Shown in pieces: positions 32,101 to 36,900 of a stretch of DNA of 64,000 nt. Numbering within the stretch: the first letter of the stretch is position 1; every line of letters begins with the position of its first letter. A program made the translations under genes and the position numbers. The DNA lies in the NCBI GenBank assembly GCA_965212125.1, contig OZ243045.1:1674001-1738000 (forward strand), read 5' to 3'. This DNA comes from CAYRJD01 sp965212125. Lineage in GTDB: Bacteria; Actinomycetota; Acidimicrobiia; Acidimicrobiales; Poriferisodalaceae. The notes beneath the pieces were generated by a model. That model saw only the letters and a program-made list of their open reading frames with translations, searched no databases and was not told the origin of the DNA.

Positions 32101-33156
32101 GCGCTCTGGCAGCGAGCGCAGGTAGTTGCGGGTTTCGTTGGGCAGGTGGTCGGTGGCGACCAACAGCACGGGGGTAACGCCGTCGTCGGCCAGACCCATG
32201 CCAAGCAGCGGTCCGCCCGACACGCCATCGGGGGCGGCGTCGCCGTTGATGAGAGCGATGGTGTCTGGGCTGAGCGTGATGGTGCTGCACTCACTCATCG
32301 CACGGCGGATATCCAGCGCCGTGGAGTAGCGGGTGGCGCCGCTAATGCGAGAAACGTCGGCCACGCCAGCCCCGATGACATCGTCTACGACGGATTCGGA
32401 AACGGCAGCCGTGCCGCCGACAACAACAATGCGATCAATGTCTTGGCCCGCCTCCGCCAGGAAGTCGGCTACGTCGGCTGGCAGCTCGCCCGCCCGGGTT
32501 AGCAAGATCGGCAGCTCTAGCGCGTAAGCCAGCGGGCCAATCGCGATCACATCGGAAAACGTTTGGTCGATGTTGGCCAGCAGCGCGGTGGGCTGATTGG
32601 TGTCGCAATAAACGCCGGGCGAGCCGATGTGTTTGGCTATTTCCACAGAGGTCGCATAGCGATCCAGCCCGCCTAGGCGGGTGATCGTGCGCACGGGCGG
32701 GAGCGCGGCGATCGCATCTTCCACGCTTTGCGACACTGCGTCGGGGCCGCCAACGATGATCACCTCGGAAATGAAGTAATCGACAATGAAATTCTCAACC
32801 AGGCGAGACAGGCGGTTGGTTGGGGTTAGCACCACCGGCGCAGACTCAGAGGCGGCGAGCCCGGCTGCTGCGGCGGCGTCTATCAGGCTTTCGCCCGACC
32901 CCACGATGACTGACTCAACGAAGCCAGACCGACCGCCGCTGTCTACGAAGGCCCTGGCGACGGCGACCGCGGTTGCGTAGCGGTCTATCCCGCCGAACTG
33001 GCGGATCTGCGGGGTTGCCGAGTCGTTGTCGTGGTCGACCAGGCCTTCAATTGCGGTGTTGGCGGCGGTGGCTGGGGGAACCAACGCTGGTGCCACCACC
33101 AACACCGGCGTCATCAAAACCAGCGCTATCAAGCCAACAAACAAGCGGCGAAGCAC
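8194..33156 (-). CDS. Gene 2: giant (8,320 aa) secreted CWB2 protein with about 62 C-terminal Ig-like repeats (type A)
   Basis: GTG at 33156 is chosen because LRRLFVG then aligns with MFRRLFVG of the paralogs; a TTG one codon upstream is the alternative. AAGGG lies upstream. The layout is: signal peptide (1-31, ends PPATA); three CWB2 repeats (about 50-375); one Ig-like repeat (about 388-505); the cysteine-bearing type A module (about 515-1060); then tandem Ig-like repeats of about 100-130 aa to the end. I counted 62 of these by their xFTVTFSxPVN strands. Repeats 60 and 61 are separated by an Asp/Glu-rich linker, and repeat 61 carries a DTDADTGDTDAD-type run. The tail is Pro/Ala-rich (APEAPTLAPPTLAAAS) with no sorting signal. 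The repeats resemble bacterial Ig-like (Big/SwmB-type) beta-sandwiches; the exact family is uncertain. Predicted mass is about 0.8 MDa. Likely an extracellular filament-like adhesin held by the wall-binding head (inference). Confidence 0.92.
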   Translation of the reverse strand: MLRRLFVGLIALVLMTPVLVVAPALVPPATAANTAIEGLVDHDNDSATPQIRQFGGIDRYATAVAVARAFVDSGGRSGFVESVIVGSGESLIDAAAAAGLAASESAPVVLTPTNRLSRLVENFIVDYFISEVIIVGGPDAVSQSVEDAIAALPPVRTITRLGGLDRYATSVEIAKHIGSPGVYCDTNQPTALLANIDQTFSDVIAIGPLAYALELPILLTRAGELPADVADFLAEAGQDIDRIVVVGGTAAVSESVVDDVIGAGVADVSRISGATRYSTALDIRRAMSECSTITLSPDTIALINGDAAPDGVSGGPLLGMGLADDGVTPVLLVATDHLPNETRNYLRSLPERNTDASFVDLTFTAIGGTDVVTDEVMQAAIDAATTSDPIVAAITADITAAITAEVGANTITVNFTAPVNGAADPARAGSTPTAEQRADFATSALNPAHYSVSGTPLLPGDTTALSNGNRRLTITLAGIGLTENAVVSVADGVIKGLGNDNRRVVGASVTARSPRQTDRVRPRLDIFAGGGSHAFRLEVTEPNLATNVATVTDAAGVAVTDAVTVAATDAARNALLASVRIGDAPLYVPVAAARSAEASVAKILPFTANPFSSVTGITVCLFGLNDTNPNECEDTVPTAGSAAAVANAGNRRERTVLGVGERITVAAGAFVDVAGNQSRSRSLVVSAFASYPRVTRATVTDPVTLDIGSEATPDPQVAQWIWQRITAATSTSTTSATTTVLRIAARADGAASGAAGNGWGVSWRQLPDDDDDDREAAVFVIDQRRNILIEFDDDATIFTVASALAADSEFSELFTVEGEALGSTDAALVLANEKITDPDNLLSADGLQCAGVTAPGTGVRHCGQPSTGTGRLLTDGVSVVVVTLTYNETLESFDYAGLIAANRSSAGGGRPNTRYPANERTFLSGTREQQLAGWQRDPFSAQLDIDSEFAFLLTTALPTLADLPRVGDRIDLPEGLGTTAVYDPIGMGCPTGLIPNAAGDPCGRSLAVVSPGQILRRDSFNGRIEGGQTEVMVDPLVVTPTITTAGAGARIITVTFSEAVTDTALAQANYQINAGPLPGTGATATTVVLSGDRTVATITLPVGSELVVGDTIGVVAGGIVSVANPDRVNEAALVVVTATGVEPARRITSRLTAAPRSLRFEVRFSESVSDVPTGAGFDTSARNPANYQIAGGALPAGVIADNIELSDDPVAGANSVATISLPVGSGLADNAVISVRGGEIKAAADERRVEASEFTVGQATPITVAEVTARPGFLTFTVRFSASVNDADSTDATGFLTSARNPAHYQIDSGALPGGTTIGALTDHPVTGANSVATIRLPAGESLAAGATISVVGGMIKAAADVDDRRVQGASFPAAAPVPITVDRIVAVAGESSFRVEFSAAVNNAASTDAAGFLTSALNPAHYQIVLTPGQPLVALPGTGATAPTAPTVVLSAGGTVATVSLSAGSFLVAGQPIRVVGGMISGAGATDDRRVPEFDGAVSVPATAITATITAAVGSREITVAFTEPVNAAASTDATNFPTSAANPANYEIDGVALAAATGIVLSSDGRTSTATITLLGSGLPVVAGNTISVVANQIKAAFDDRLVAAAELSFPATTTAITVTEITAAVGSGTVTVTFSEAVNGAATGTGARNPANYRINRESRTGDYQLSADGTVLTIALGSGAFPSGLTDGSLIEVLGNAIKGAAASDTRRVDPFSVVVRTTGVEPATPIMVTSITAAAGGLEIVVVFSAAVSDAVSGSGARNPANYLLDGGELPGVTVSNISLSGDGLTARITLLPGNGLTAAMVGVADDAIKAANDERRVQGDSRPVTATDQITVTSITATTGGLRITVVFSAAVSDAATGSGARNPAHYQLDGGALPGVTAGDIALSVDGQTAVITLLPGNGLPAGAMVSVVDGVISAAGATDDRRVQGASRPVAAAAQIVVDRIVAVAGESSFRVEFSAAVSGAVSGSGARNPANYRLDGGSLLAGATVEALTNGGTVATVVLPAGSFLVAGQVIRVVDDAISAAGDFDDRRVEEFEFTVPTPTGAIGVARIEAAVGSREITVVFTGSVNDADSTDADNFATSARNPAHYQIDGGALPGVDAGDIALSTDSVTGVSTATITLLGSGLPVVAGNTISVVANQIRAAFDARLVAGSQFSLPVPSGSITATITASVGSDTVTVTFSAAVSSAVSGTGARNPANYRINRDPLPGAPALSADGTVLTIALGSGAFPSGLTEGSLIEVLGGVIKGAAASDTRRVDPVSVVVTTDDGVQPATLIMVTSITAAAGGLEVVVVFSAAVSDAVSGAGARNPANYLLDGGELPGVTVSNIALSGDGLTARITLLPGNGLTAAMVGVADDAIKAANDERRVQGDSFPVTATDQITVTSITATTGGLRITVVFSAAVSDAVSGSGARNPAHYRLDGGALPGVTAGDIALSTDSVTATSTARITLLPGNGLPAGAMVSVVDGVISAAGATDDRRVQGASRPVASAAQIVVDSIVAVAGESSFIVVFSEPVNGVASGEGGFATSARNPAHYLIGGNSVVGTTVGDLTDDPVAGANSVATVVLPAGSFLIAGQSVGVVDGAISAAGDFDDRRVPRFDFDVPVTAGAVVTVREITAAVGSREVTVEFTQPVNVAASGADFASSAANPVNYEIDGVALAAATGFVFSDVNRTATITLLDTVLPVVAGNTVSVVANQIRAALDDRLVAGRNLLVPVPSGSITATIAATVGSATITVTFSEAVSGAASGTAGFATSAVNPANYRINGAQPSNAPVLGLSFAGTFDGTTLTITLDSGLPEGSLIEVSGNAISGRAIKGAAASDARLVDPVSVVVTTDDGVQPAIPITTGIAASAGGRLITVTFSAPVNVTESTGTAAAFATSALNLVHYRINGAALHADTEIARVGNDPLMTRQVTITLPLLRVSERLPDNATVTVGSDMPVVGEDTIKAVSDERRVEFAFRTVGTASRIMVDRIEAVAGGLEITVVFSAAVNAVDSTDTDNFLTSARNPANYEIDDTPLDTTMVDEIAYDAGTRTATISLSSGSELVEGQVIRIVAGIISAAGAIDDRRVEPLVPSFTVPGSTGLFTATIAALASERTFTVTFTDRVDPATTGTGARNPAHYRIDPDGTGPLPAGSLPGVSASNIVLSADGRTATITLPSGSELAGGNRISIVANQIKAAFDGRLIPATTFDVLAAITATITAAAGGLEIVVVFDVAVNPATTGSGAANRAHYRIDGAALPSTATVTYVAATTTTRIILQPGDGLAASATITVADNVINTADANDDRLVQTEPHTVTPTDQITVTGITAAAGGLEIVVVFSAAVSDAVSGTGARNPANYQIASAAGQPATALPGVTADDIALSTDVATGVSTARITLPAGSELFAGAVISVVDDAISAAGALDDRRVEEFEFTVPSLTGAITATITAAVGSRTITVVFTQPVNDAASGETDFASSARNLANYEIDGVALAANTGIVLSADRMTATITLLDTELPVVAGNTISVVDNQIRAAFDDRRVATAERSFPATTTSITVTEITASVGSDTITVTFSEAVSSAASGTAGFATSAVNPANYRINRESRAGDYQLSADGTVLTIALGSGAFPSGLTDGSLIEVLGGVIKGAAASDARLVDPFSVVVRTTGVQPATLITVTSITAAAGGLEIVVVFSAAVSDAATGTGARNPAHYRLDPDGAGSSPAVQLPGVTAGDIALSTDSVTGTSTATITLQPGNGLPAGAMVGVVDDAIKAANDERRVQGASFPVTATDQITVTSITAEPGGTSFTVVFSAPVSDAASGTGARNPAHYLLDRASLIGALTVGALTASASGDNTVATVSLPPGSFLIAGQSIRIADGMISAAGATDDRRVQGFDAAVSVPATGIAVEGITAVIGSREITVVFTDPVNDAASGETDFASSAANPANYQIDGVALAANTMIVLSNVNRTATITLVSTALNPVLPVVAGNTVSVVANQIRALFDARLASGGDLSLPISATEITVEEITTAVGSTTITITFSEAVNGAAAGTPGTTGFATSAINPANYRIRGPVPADYQLSADGTELTITLDSGLPDGSLIEVLGNTIKGAAASDTRRVEPFSVVVRTTGVEPATAITATITKAAAGNLRITVVFDEPVNGAAPDEDGFATSARNPANYAVNGTPLNAGTTIELSPVSGPMDSQTATISLPPGAGLPDLAVVSVRDDAIRAANDQRRVEPDTFTVMRAAQITVIEIAAFAAERIFTVEFDEPVNVADSTDTTNFPTSALNPAHYQIARVDSDGQLGDVGPLPAGTTIAPVGGDPLTSRQVTIALPAGQELHAGDIISVVDRAISAADPSDDRRALAASFEVLPQITARITAVATQVFFTITFSEPVNETPPPAPGSNPSEEESAAFATSALNYNNYRVSGEKLPPETGTEFALAAETPANAGTTEVRVSFPTGAAAGIEILVVGGVIKAAGADDDRRVREQRTVVGEKVDDSVSATITAEAGLREITITFSEAVNDSLNTDIFLFATSVLDANHYAIAEPDSDGQLGDAGPLPAGTTIVYVETPAIPATSTTPEVAATYVATITLPVGEGLADFAVFTIINNAIGAVRDGASRRVARVSLRVDEAREITADITAVAGQRSFTVTFSEPVDRTPDPGDTPSEEESAAFALSALNPAHYQIARVDSDGLLGTAAPLPAGTTIELSLVDAPTSSDDDPVPQVATITLPVGSTLAERSVITVASGTISAARVIDDRRVEAASFRVPVLITADITAVARERVITVAFSEPVNGAIEGVATFSTSAANPGHYQIARPGSDGQLGDAGPLPAGTTIVYVETPAIPATSTTPEVAATYVATITLPVGSEFVGGEEISVIGGRIGPAVVGTRRVEAASFSVPVPVATTIAAEASGLVITVTFTAPVNRAADDEARFATSALNPVHYQINAAALPAGTTIISSGVGQLVGRQVRITLPVGSGLPDSATVSVLGGVINVEDAADDRQAEAAMLQVGVAEAVTATITALAGERTILVTFFVASVVVSINKDTDGETNFATSALNPAHYRFNDAALPADTTIISLGGGPLTGGQVMITLPPSAPNQGVLAGGDRISVIGGVIKVASADDDRRAQAASFEVLPQITAGIDTRAGSLIVTVTFTAPVNRAADGQARFATSALNPAHYQINDAALPADTTIISSGVGQLVSRQVRITLPVGSGLPSVARFTVSDKAIGAEGAGDDRRVRGETATLGAAIPVTTSIAAEAGERVFTVTFGEPVSAAVTGPGARNPAHYQLVIAGQAAAPLPGVTAADIELSGSGDLLPGRLVTITLPATSPVLAASTRIRVAGGAIKVVSDTDDRRAEAADVRVGDVTSIRATIMATAGERTITVTFDTAVISVPAGQNGFSNSSAAEFNYRLNTGALPANTGIVTSADGTVAIITLPATSPVLAVGNTFSVIGGSIMAADPADNRLVPLTRFTVPTPIMATILGVASERIFTVTFDEPVSGESDPAAAGFAASARNPANYQIDGQPLPGSPTIELSPSADGGTVATIAIAPAGTGVGLVGGAVITVVGGVITAANLAVNRQVAAASFTVPTPTDVITANIVGFASEQTFTVTFGEPVSDESDPAAAGFATSARNPVNYQINGQPLPAGTTIALSGSSDPLPDMVATIALPAGSVLAAGDVISVVGGKIRAVAAADHRVRATSFTVLPLITARFSGTTTTNVITFVFSEPVDGENARNPDHYGYKGAPLRAGEDVVAFDGDRTVTITLNGRAGDGNIVTVGDPVSIAGDSIKAATDGDERRVQALDIQVPEPFMVSLSQNSRLLGDFAILFDPAVNTVQRTLENQFGAFLTSACNRNNYQIRQFGQDGQLGDPDVLPSRIVTDVACTPVDNGTGVGFLVIGTPLPPGTQIIIIGDRIKAAADDDERRVGVSGVNITLTLLAPLTAEIKAESDSLVFTVEFSEPINGESDPDAARYATSALNPVHYQIDGQPLPTDPTNPNNNTTIALSSDGMTATITLPAGSELVTGDVITITGNAITAATSINDRRVGVINQRGGIIENIMFTVIEALIVDEIVAEPGSLRFTVRFSDQVSDVQSGSPGYASSAANPANYRINGALLHGTAAVGITTVDENDRLVATVTFPGGTQLAVGDEIRVVGGTIKALADDDTRLVRDFRFTVPELLTAEITATITAKAEARSFTVTFSEAVNSARISPANYLLNGEALPTFGTTFSQSDTSEDVSIAYSVGSGITFSVGDTISVVGGTIEAAGSTDTRTVAAVTFTVRPLVTATFTASDFDSFGVTFSEPAHKTPDPGLNPSAEERKAFEASALNSANYRIDRGATTTSLPAGTTIEEGSSGQVLITLPEGSALNVGDTIRLLGDKVGVIPVAADDNRMVEAARFTAITTAPLTADIEAAAGNRDITITFSAPVSTAGGDSSTARNLGHYQIGGEMVPSGTTIGALAASDSGDNTVATIRLPEGEVLADGTVVSVVGGGIKGAGDDDRTVEAARLTIGTPITAIVFAVADSVTVHFSEPVNSATNGEDGFATSALNLAHYQITGATLPADAEIAVASDGTRATITLPEGEVLPDRGLVSVVGGQIKGAADKDDRRVLAAHDTVGVPITATITTATGARTITVRFTEAVNSAADGETGFGNSALNPDHYQIGGDTLPENTTITVNAERPGEEVFINLPAGEALAAATTVSVIGGVITAATTGDDRRVEDAIITVGLTLPPITADIAPLSAGSNSIRVTFSEPVNGAAGGTTGFATSALNPANYQLDNQPLPADATVTTFIVLSDDGTSVIITLPAGQELSESQRFVVGPRDSGSATGIKAAAIADDRRVQFAEAAVGRARALFITATISADDQSLQVLIDFSAPVDRERSGSGALNPDHYRIDGAALPASAANLISLTGDRRRLTITLSSPPTVGTTISVIGGMIEARDDDRTVAAAEFVVGTRLTAEIRPVQVGATSFTVDFSERVNSALASDTSVNGFARSARNPAHYEIDGVPLDDSAPIQVVANQIVTVTVPALSEGARINVVEGGIKAEGVSDGRRVEDALFTVGSVPVPLTAKFIGPVGVDDTTITVEFSDVVNSRAPTAPAVEFATSARNPAHYQVGGESLPDDTEIVMSAGDTVATITLPTGLVGDTRIGVVGNKIKSASDDRRVLAARLTLGTPVTATIVAAPGSESVRVYFSEEVNLATAAIPASFDTSARNPAHYQLSGAALPNGATITTLVSASGVAATGLLITLPAGSALAQDDTFSVVGGAITAATGGDDRRVEAVRSQVGTPISATITAAVGSGTVTVTFTGAVSGALASDAAGFATSALNPAHYRLNGAALPADAGIVLAGTVATITLPAGSELGNGGRFSVVGEQIKAAGDDRRAESAGTTVGLALPPITATIEPIAAGERTVTIRFSEPINGAEPGADGFGTSAVNPTHYVIDRSVFSDSTIVLSDDGMAVTITFRSELFEGQRFIIDSGADSFSGGAGIEATGATDDRRVQSAEIAVGKARTARITAAIAASVSASSDTVMVDFSEAVNGAASSDAAGFATSARNPAHYRLSAAAGQPDDPLPAGTTIAALTSGSSGGSSGGSVATITLPAGSELVDGATISVIGGQIRAAAASDNRRVAAAEFVVGTPLTAVIEPVAAGAASFTVEFSERVNSVLPGETGYANSARNPDNYQIGGVAGSVRSTAVLVNNIRVTFMFSAFSSPLTAGATISVVAGQIEAESASDNRRATADPLTVGPASEVRATIARAVADERTITVAFSEFVNSAASSDAVGFATSAANPAHYRLDPAGSQPDGPLPAGTTITASGTRATILLPAGQALADGATISVVSGGIRVLNFSNPNDDRRVQAVSFTVGEAPTPITATVAAVADERAFTVTFSERVEGALSGFDFYRSARNSAFYEIAPAAGQPADPLPEGTTITLSAGSGTMATITLPVGQALVQGQVIGVVGGAVGAARIFGLLLDSRTVGAAEGTVSAATAPLRTDSEEDADEDAADEEEAADDETVDDDAADEETSDDDAADEETSDDETVDDDAADEDAADDDAADEETASEEITATITAVADEPTFTVTFDEPVNGETDESADGFATSAANPAHYQINGIALPATAAIALLASVDVALAGGTTAATIILPVGSELAAGDTISVVGGQIDAAPAASDTDADTGDTDADTDTGDTAAARQVGFVSFDVPEPSTPFTAAIAAVAGERTFTVTFTEPVNDSDSTDLASVFATSAINAANYQVNGVALIADPLAAAATIVLSPDNTAVMITLPVGSELAAGDTISIVGGQIKALLDDRRIAATTFTVGAAPSPSPAPEAPTLAPPTLAAAS
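8646..8718 (-). repeat. Asp/Thr-rich insertion in the penultimate repeat of gene 2
   Basis: Short DNA repeats (GTGTCGCCAGTGTC-like) encode alternating Asp-Thr/Ala-Asp-Gly residues inserted just before the end of repeat 61. Spaced aspartates resemble the calcium-binding runs of thrombospondin type 3-like segments. Calcium binding is inference. Confidence 0.6.
9018..9232 (-). repeat. Acidic linker of gene 2 encoded by short tandem repeats
   Basis: Imperfect 15-39 bp repeats built from GTCATCGTC, CTCCTCGTC and CAGCCGCGTC encode about 70 residues of mostly Asp, Glu and Ala (patterns such as DDDAADEETSDDE). The linker sits two repeats before the C-terminus. It looks prone to length change by slippage. 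Confidence 0.85.
25250..28560 (-). repeat. Two copies of a five-domain higher-order repeat (~1.65 kb) in gene 2
   Basis: Landmark sequences recur at a fixed distance. GATGCTTGTA plus the following block is at 25981 and 27634, and CAAACCCGAACC plus the following block is at 26761 and 28414; both are 1,653 bp (551 codons) apart. Another landmark pair (25631/27296) is 1,665 bp apart because of an in-frame 12-bp difference. Five consecutive Ig-like domains are duplicated as a unit, with near-identity in the middle. A related block recurs near 21829. Confidence 0.85.
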
Positions 33157-33400
33157 CAATAAAATCCCTTACAAGTTCAAGTGGTGACGCGAGAGGTCAA
33201 AAACCCGTCAAAACCCGAGCACTCTAAAACGCCTAGTAACCGCACGATGATAGACCTGAACCCCGCCACACGGGTGACAATTCGGGCGTAATGGCGTCAT
33301 GGCGTGATGGCGTCAGCCGTGACACCGTCAGCCGCTGGGGGTGGGATGGAGTTAGAGGTGCCCGCTGCGGTGTTGCTAGTTGCTAGCTGCTAGCCGATCG
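33157..33400. other. Upstream region of gene 2
   Basis: No gene is visible. Next to the start is AAGGG as ribosome site. At 33181-33206 there is an expanded version of the GCGCAAAAC element of the paralogs. At 33269-33279 CACGGGTGACA weakly matches the GCACGTGACA motif, 113 bp from the start. At 33291-33314 the 8-mer ATGGCGTC occurs three times in tandem (one copy with a mismatch). Confidence 0.5.
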
Positions 33401-33970
33401 GCTGGATGGCTGCAATCCGGCTGCGATGTCTATCAGGCTTTCACCCGACCTCACGATGGCTGGTTCAACGAAGCCGAAGAAGCCGAACGATCCGCCGCCG
33501 CTGCCTACAAAAGCCTTGACCAGGGGCGACCGCTGTCGCGTAGCGGTTTATCCCGCCAAGACGCACTCCCCCGGCTGTGCGACCGGCCGCGGCCTAACCG
33601 CTCTGGTTATTGGGAAAAGCGATTGCTATCAGCGGCAGAGGAAACCTTTTCCTCCGTCAAAAGGAAAAACTCATCTATCCCTGCATTTTTTGCGGCCGCC
33701 GGGGTTACTGAAAACGGTGTAATGGTTACCGTCATAGTGGCAGAGTTATACCTGAGCGTGGTTGCGCTGGTATCAATATTAAAAGCTATACCCAGGTGGG
33801 CACCGGGAAATCAGTGGCTGAAACTCAGAGGACGGAGTTAGCACCCCTGCCTCTAATACTGCCGCCAACAATGCTGATCACGTCACCTAGCACTAACGCT
33901 TCACCCACCGGCAAGGTAATAGTCGCCACCGTGTTGCCAACCGTCAAAGAACCAATCATGGAGGTACCGG
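33401..33970 (-). pseudogene. Scrambled fossil of a CWB2 / Ig-repeat paralog between genes 3 and 2
   Basis: Three homologous scraps lie in this gene-free stretch. First, 33830-33970 reads TVATITLPVGEALVLGDVIS, a normal C-terminal half of an Ig-like repeat, directly downstream of the gene 3 stop. Second, 33612-33672 reads SSAADSNRF and matches the gene 3 tail SSAADSSRF at 34056-34120. Third, 33425-33560 reads NRYATAVA and, after a frameshift, VRSGESLIDIAAGL, which is the first CWB2 repeat. None forms an open frame. This is debris of one or more lost paralogs or of internal recombination. Confidence 0.75.
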
Positions 33971-36900
33971 TCAAGACGTCGACGGGACGAAGGTGCAGTT
34001 CTCTGCCGGCAGATCTGGCGGCGGCGGTTGCGCCGGGCGCGGCGCATTAACTTGTGGGAAAAAGCGACTGCTATCAGCGGCAGAGGAAATACTATTCCCC
34101 AGGAAAAGGAAAAAATCCAGTCGCGCATGCCCCAGTGCGATGGTGCTGGTATTGCCGTCGCTATCCGTAACAAAATCAAACAGTCGAATGGTCGTCGTCG
34201 TTGTGGTGGGCTCATAGTTAAGGTCGTACTGGCCATCACCTGGATTAGTGAGCAACCCATCGGCGTCGCCGCCGTTGCGGACGTAGTTCCTAGGGTTGCG
34301 AGTGCTAGTCGCGAAGCCGCTTTGGGCGGCTTCGGCGCTATTGGGTGCCTCAGAGAAGCGGATCGTGATGATGTTACACCCGGTGTAAGCGGTAATCGTT
34401 GCTGTTAGCGGGGCTGGGGGGACTGGCACCGTGAAATCGGTGGCTGCAACTAAGCGTCTATCGGCACCTTGCCCTATAATCCTGTTGTCACCAACACCAA
34501 TAATGCTGATTACGTCGCCCGCCGCTAGCAATGAAGCGGGACCGTTCAAGGTAATGACTACCCTCGAGGTCGCGGAGGTGGGTTCGCTATAGACAAACGA
34601 GGAGTTATCGCCGTTCAGTGTTACGCCTTTAACTTGATAGTTCGCGGGGTTAATAGAACTCCTCCGGAAGTTGAGGTTACTCTCCCCAACTCTATTGACC
34701 AACGCATCAAAGTTAACTGTGATAGTTCGCGTGTCAGCCACAGCCGAAATGGTTGCCACCAGCGGTGGTGGGGTTGGCACCGTGAAATCAAAGGCTGTGA
34801 CTAGGCGGGTGGAGTCAACGCTGCCTCTAATACTGCCGCCAACAATGCTGATCTCGTCGCCCCCCTCTAGCCCTGCACCGAACGGCAAGCTAATAGTCGC
34901 CACCGTGTCGGCGTCTCCCGCATCGTTGGCCGTCAAAGGAGCAACCAAGGAATCGATCAAGGCGACACCATTAACTTGATAGTTAGCGGGGTTGCGAGCG
35001 CTACCATCGAAGCCAGCTTCCGTTTCCGCGGCGCCATTGACCGCCGTATCAAAGGTAACCGTGATAGTTCGCGAGCCGGATACTGCATCGACTTCTGTAA
35101 CCGTTATCTCTAACGCCGGTTCAGGCACATCAAATACGAAGAACATCATGTCGACGCCAACTACGCGGGTGTCACCGTTAGTAACGGCCTTAACCCTGTT
35201 GCCAATAAGACTGATTCGTGCGCCAACCGGTATCGCTTCACCGGCTGGCAAGGTAATGGTCGCCACCAGGCCGTTGTCTGACAAGGTGATCACGGCGTTG
35301 ACTTCGTCGTGGTTGGGTGCGCGAGAAACAAAAGTCGTACCATCACCGTCGAAGTCAATTCGATAGTTGCCGGGGAAGAGAGCGCTAACATTGCCGAAGC
35401 CAGCTTCCCCATCCGCGACGCCATTGACCGACTCGTTGAAGGTAATCGTGGCAGTTCGCTCGCCAGCAATAGCTGAGACGGTTGCGGTTAGTGGCAATCG
35501 GGCGGGCGGCATGAAGTCGAGGCTTTGCAGAACACGGCGGGCGTCATCTTCACCAGGGGCCTCAATCCGCCCCTTGATAACAAAGAAATTTGCGGCGGGA
35601 TTTGGCGATACAAGGAGGGTAATACGTACCGCTGTACCGCCCCGGAACACCTCAATCGGCTTGGCTAAATGTGCTGGAGTCAGATTTGCGCCACCAAGCT
35701 CATAGTTAGCGGGGTTGAGAGCACTAATCTCGAAGTTAGCTGTCTGCTCGGTCGTTGGGTTGTTTGGCAGCACGGCGACATGGACCAGGTCATCGAAGGC
35801 GACCTCATAGACAGTACTTGATCCGGCTTGAGCCATAATCGTTGCCGTAATATCAAATAAAGGCCCGCTAGGGCCCGAGGCCGCCAGAACCAGGCGGCCG
35901 TCACCGTCAGCGGACTCAATCCGATTGGGGAGAACTTCAGCATTTACATTACCAGGCACCCCGTTGGGCACGCGAATAACCGCCATCGTGTTGGCCCCAT
36001 TGGGGCCGGACTCCAAAGCAGCAATCGTGGTGCCTGCGGGTAGCGCAGCGTCACCAAGCTCATAGTTGGCGGGGTTGCGAGCGCTACCGTCGAAGCCAGC
36101 TTCCCCATCCGCGGCGCCATTGACCGGCGCAGAGAACCTGAGCCTGATGAAGCGGCGTCCGGATGCAACCCTCGTGAACTCTGCTGTAAGCGTCCCTACC
36201 ACCGTAAATGCAGGGTTGAGGGGCTGAACCATGCGGGGGTCAAACTGGGCGGTGATCTGGCCGGCAACAATATTGATCTGGTCATTCTCAGCTAGTACTG
36301 GTGCACTATCGGGCAAGGTAATCAGCGCCACCGTGTTGTCGGACTCCAAAGCAGCAATCGTGGTGCCTGCGGGTAGCGCAGCGCCGCGGAGCCGATAGTT
36401 GGCGGGGTTGCGAGCGCTATTCGTGAAGCCAGCTTCCCCATCCGCGTCACCGTTGACCCGAGCAGAGAAGGTAATCGTGATAGTTCGCTCGCCAGCAATA
36501 GCTAAGATGGTTGTTACGGTTATCGGTGTTGTTGATGCTGCGACTGTAAGATCGGTCTCTTCAACCCGGAGCTGGCCGTCTTCAACCATACCACGACGGC
36601 TAATCGTGTTGGCGGGAATAAGGATTACGTTGCCCGCCACTAGCGCATTTGCACTATTGGGCAAGGTAATGGTTACCTCCGTGATGGGGGTGCCGTCCGG
36701 CGCGGTTGTGTCCTGGTGGGTAAACGTGGTGCTTGCGGGCAGCGGGTTATTGTTCAATCGATAGTTAGCGGGGTTAATAGCGCTACTCCCGTAGGAAACA
36801 GTGAGGGCCGGACCGGCAACGGTAACCTCCGCTCCGAAGGTAACCGTAATTACTCGCGTGCCAATATCAGCACTAATGCTTGCTGGTATTGCCGGTGGTA

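Noticed and set aside
8194..33156. CRISPR-like regular repeats
   Set aside because: The repeats are long, coding, in frame and imperfect; no short identical repeats with unique spacers are present.
33380..33841. Plus-strand 153-codon frame between genes 2 and 3
   Set aside because: It lies antisense to fossil fragments of the surface-protein family and resembles no independent protein.
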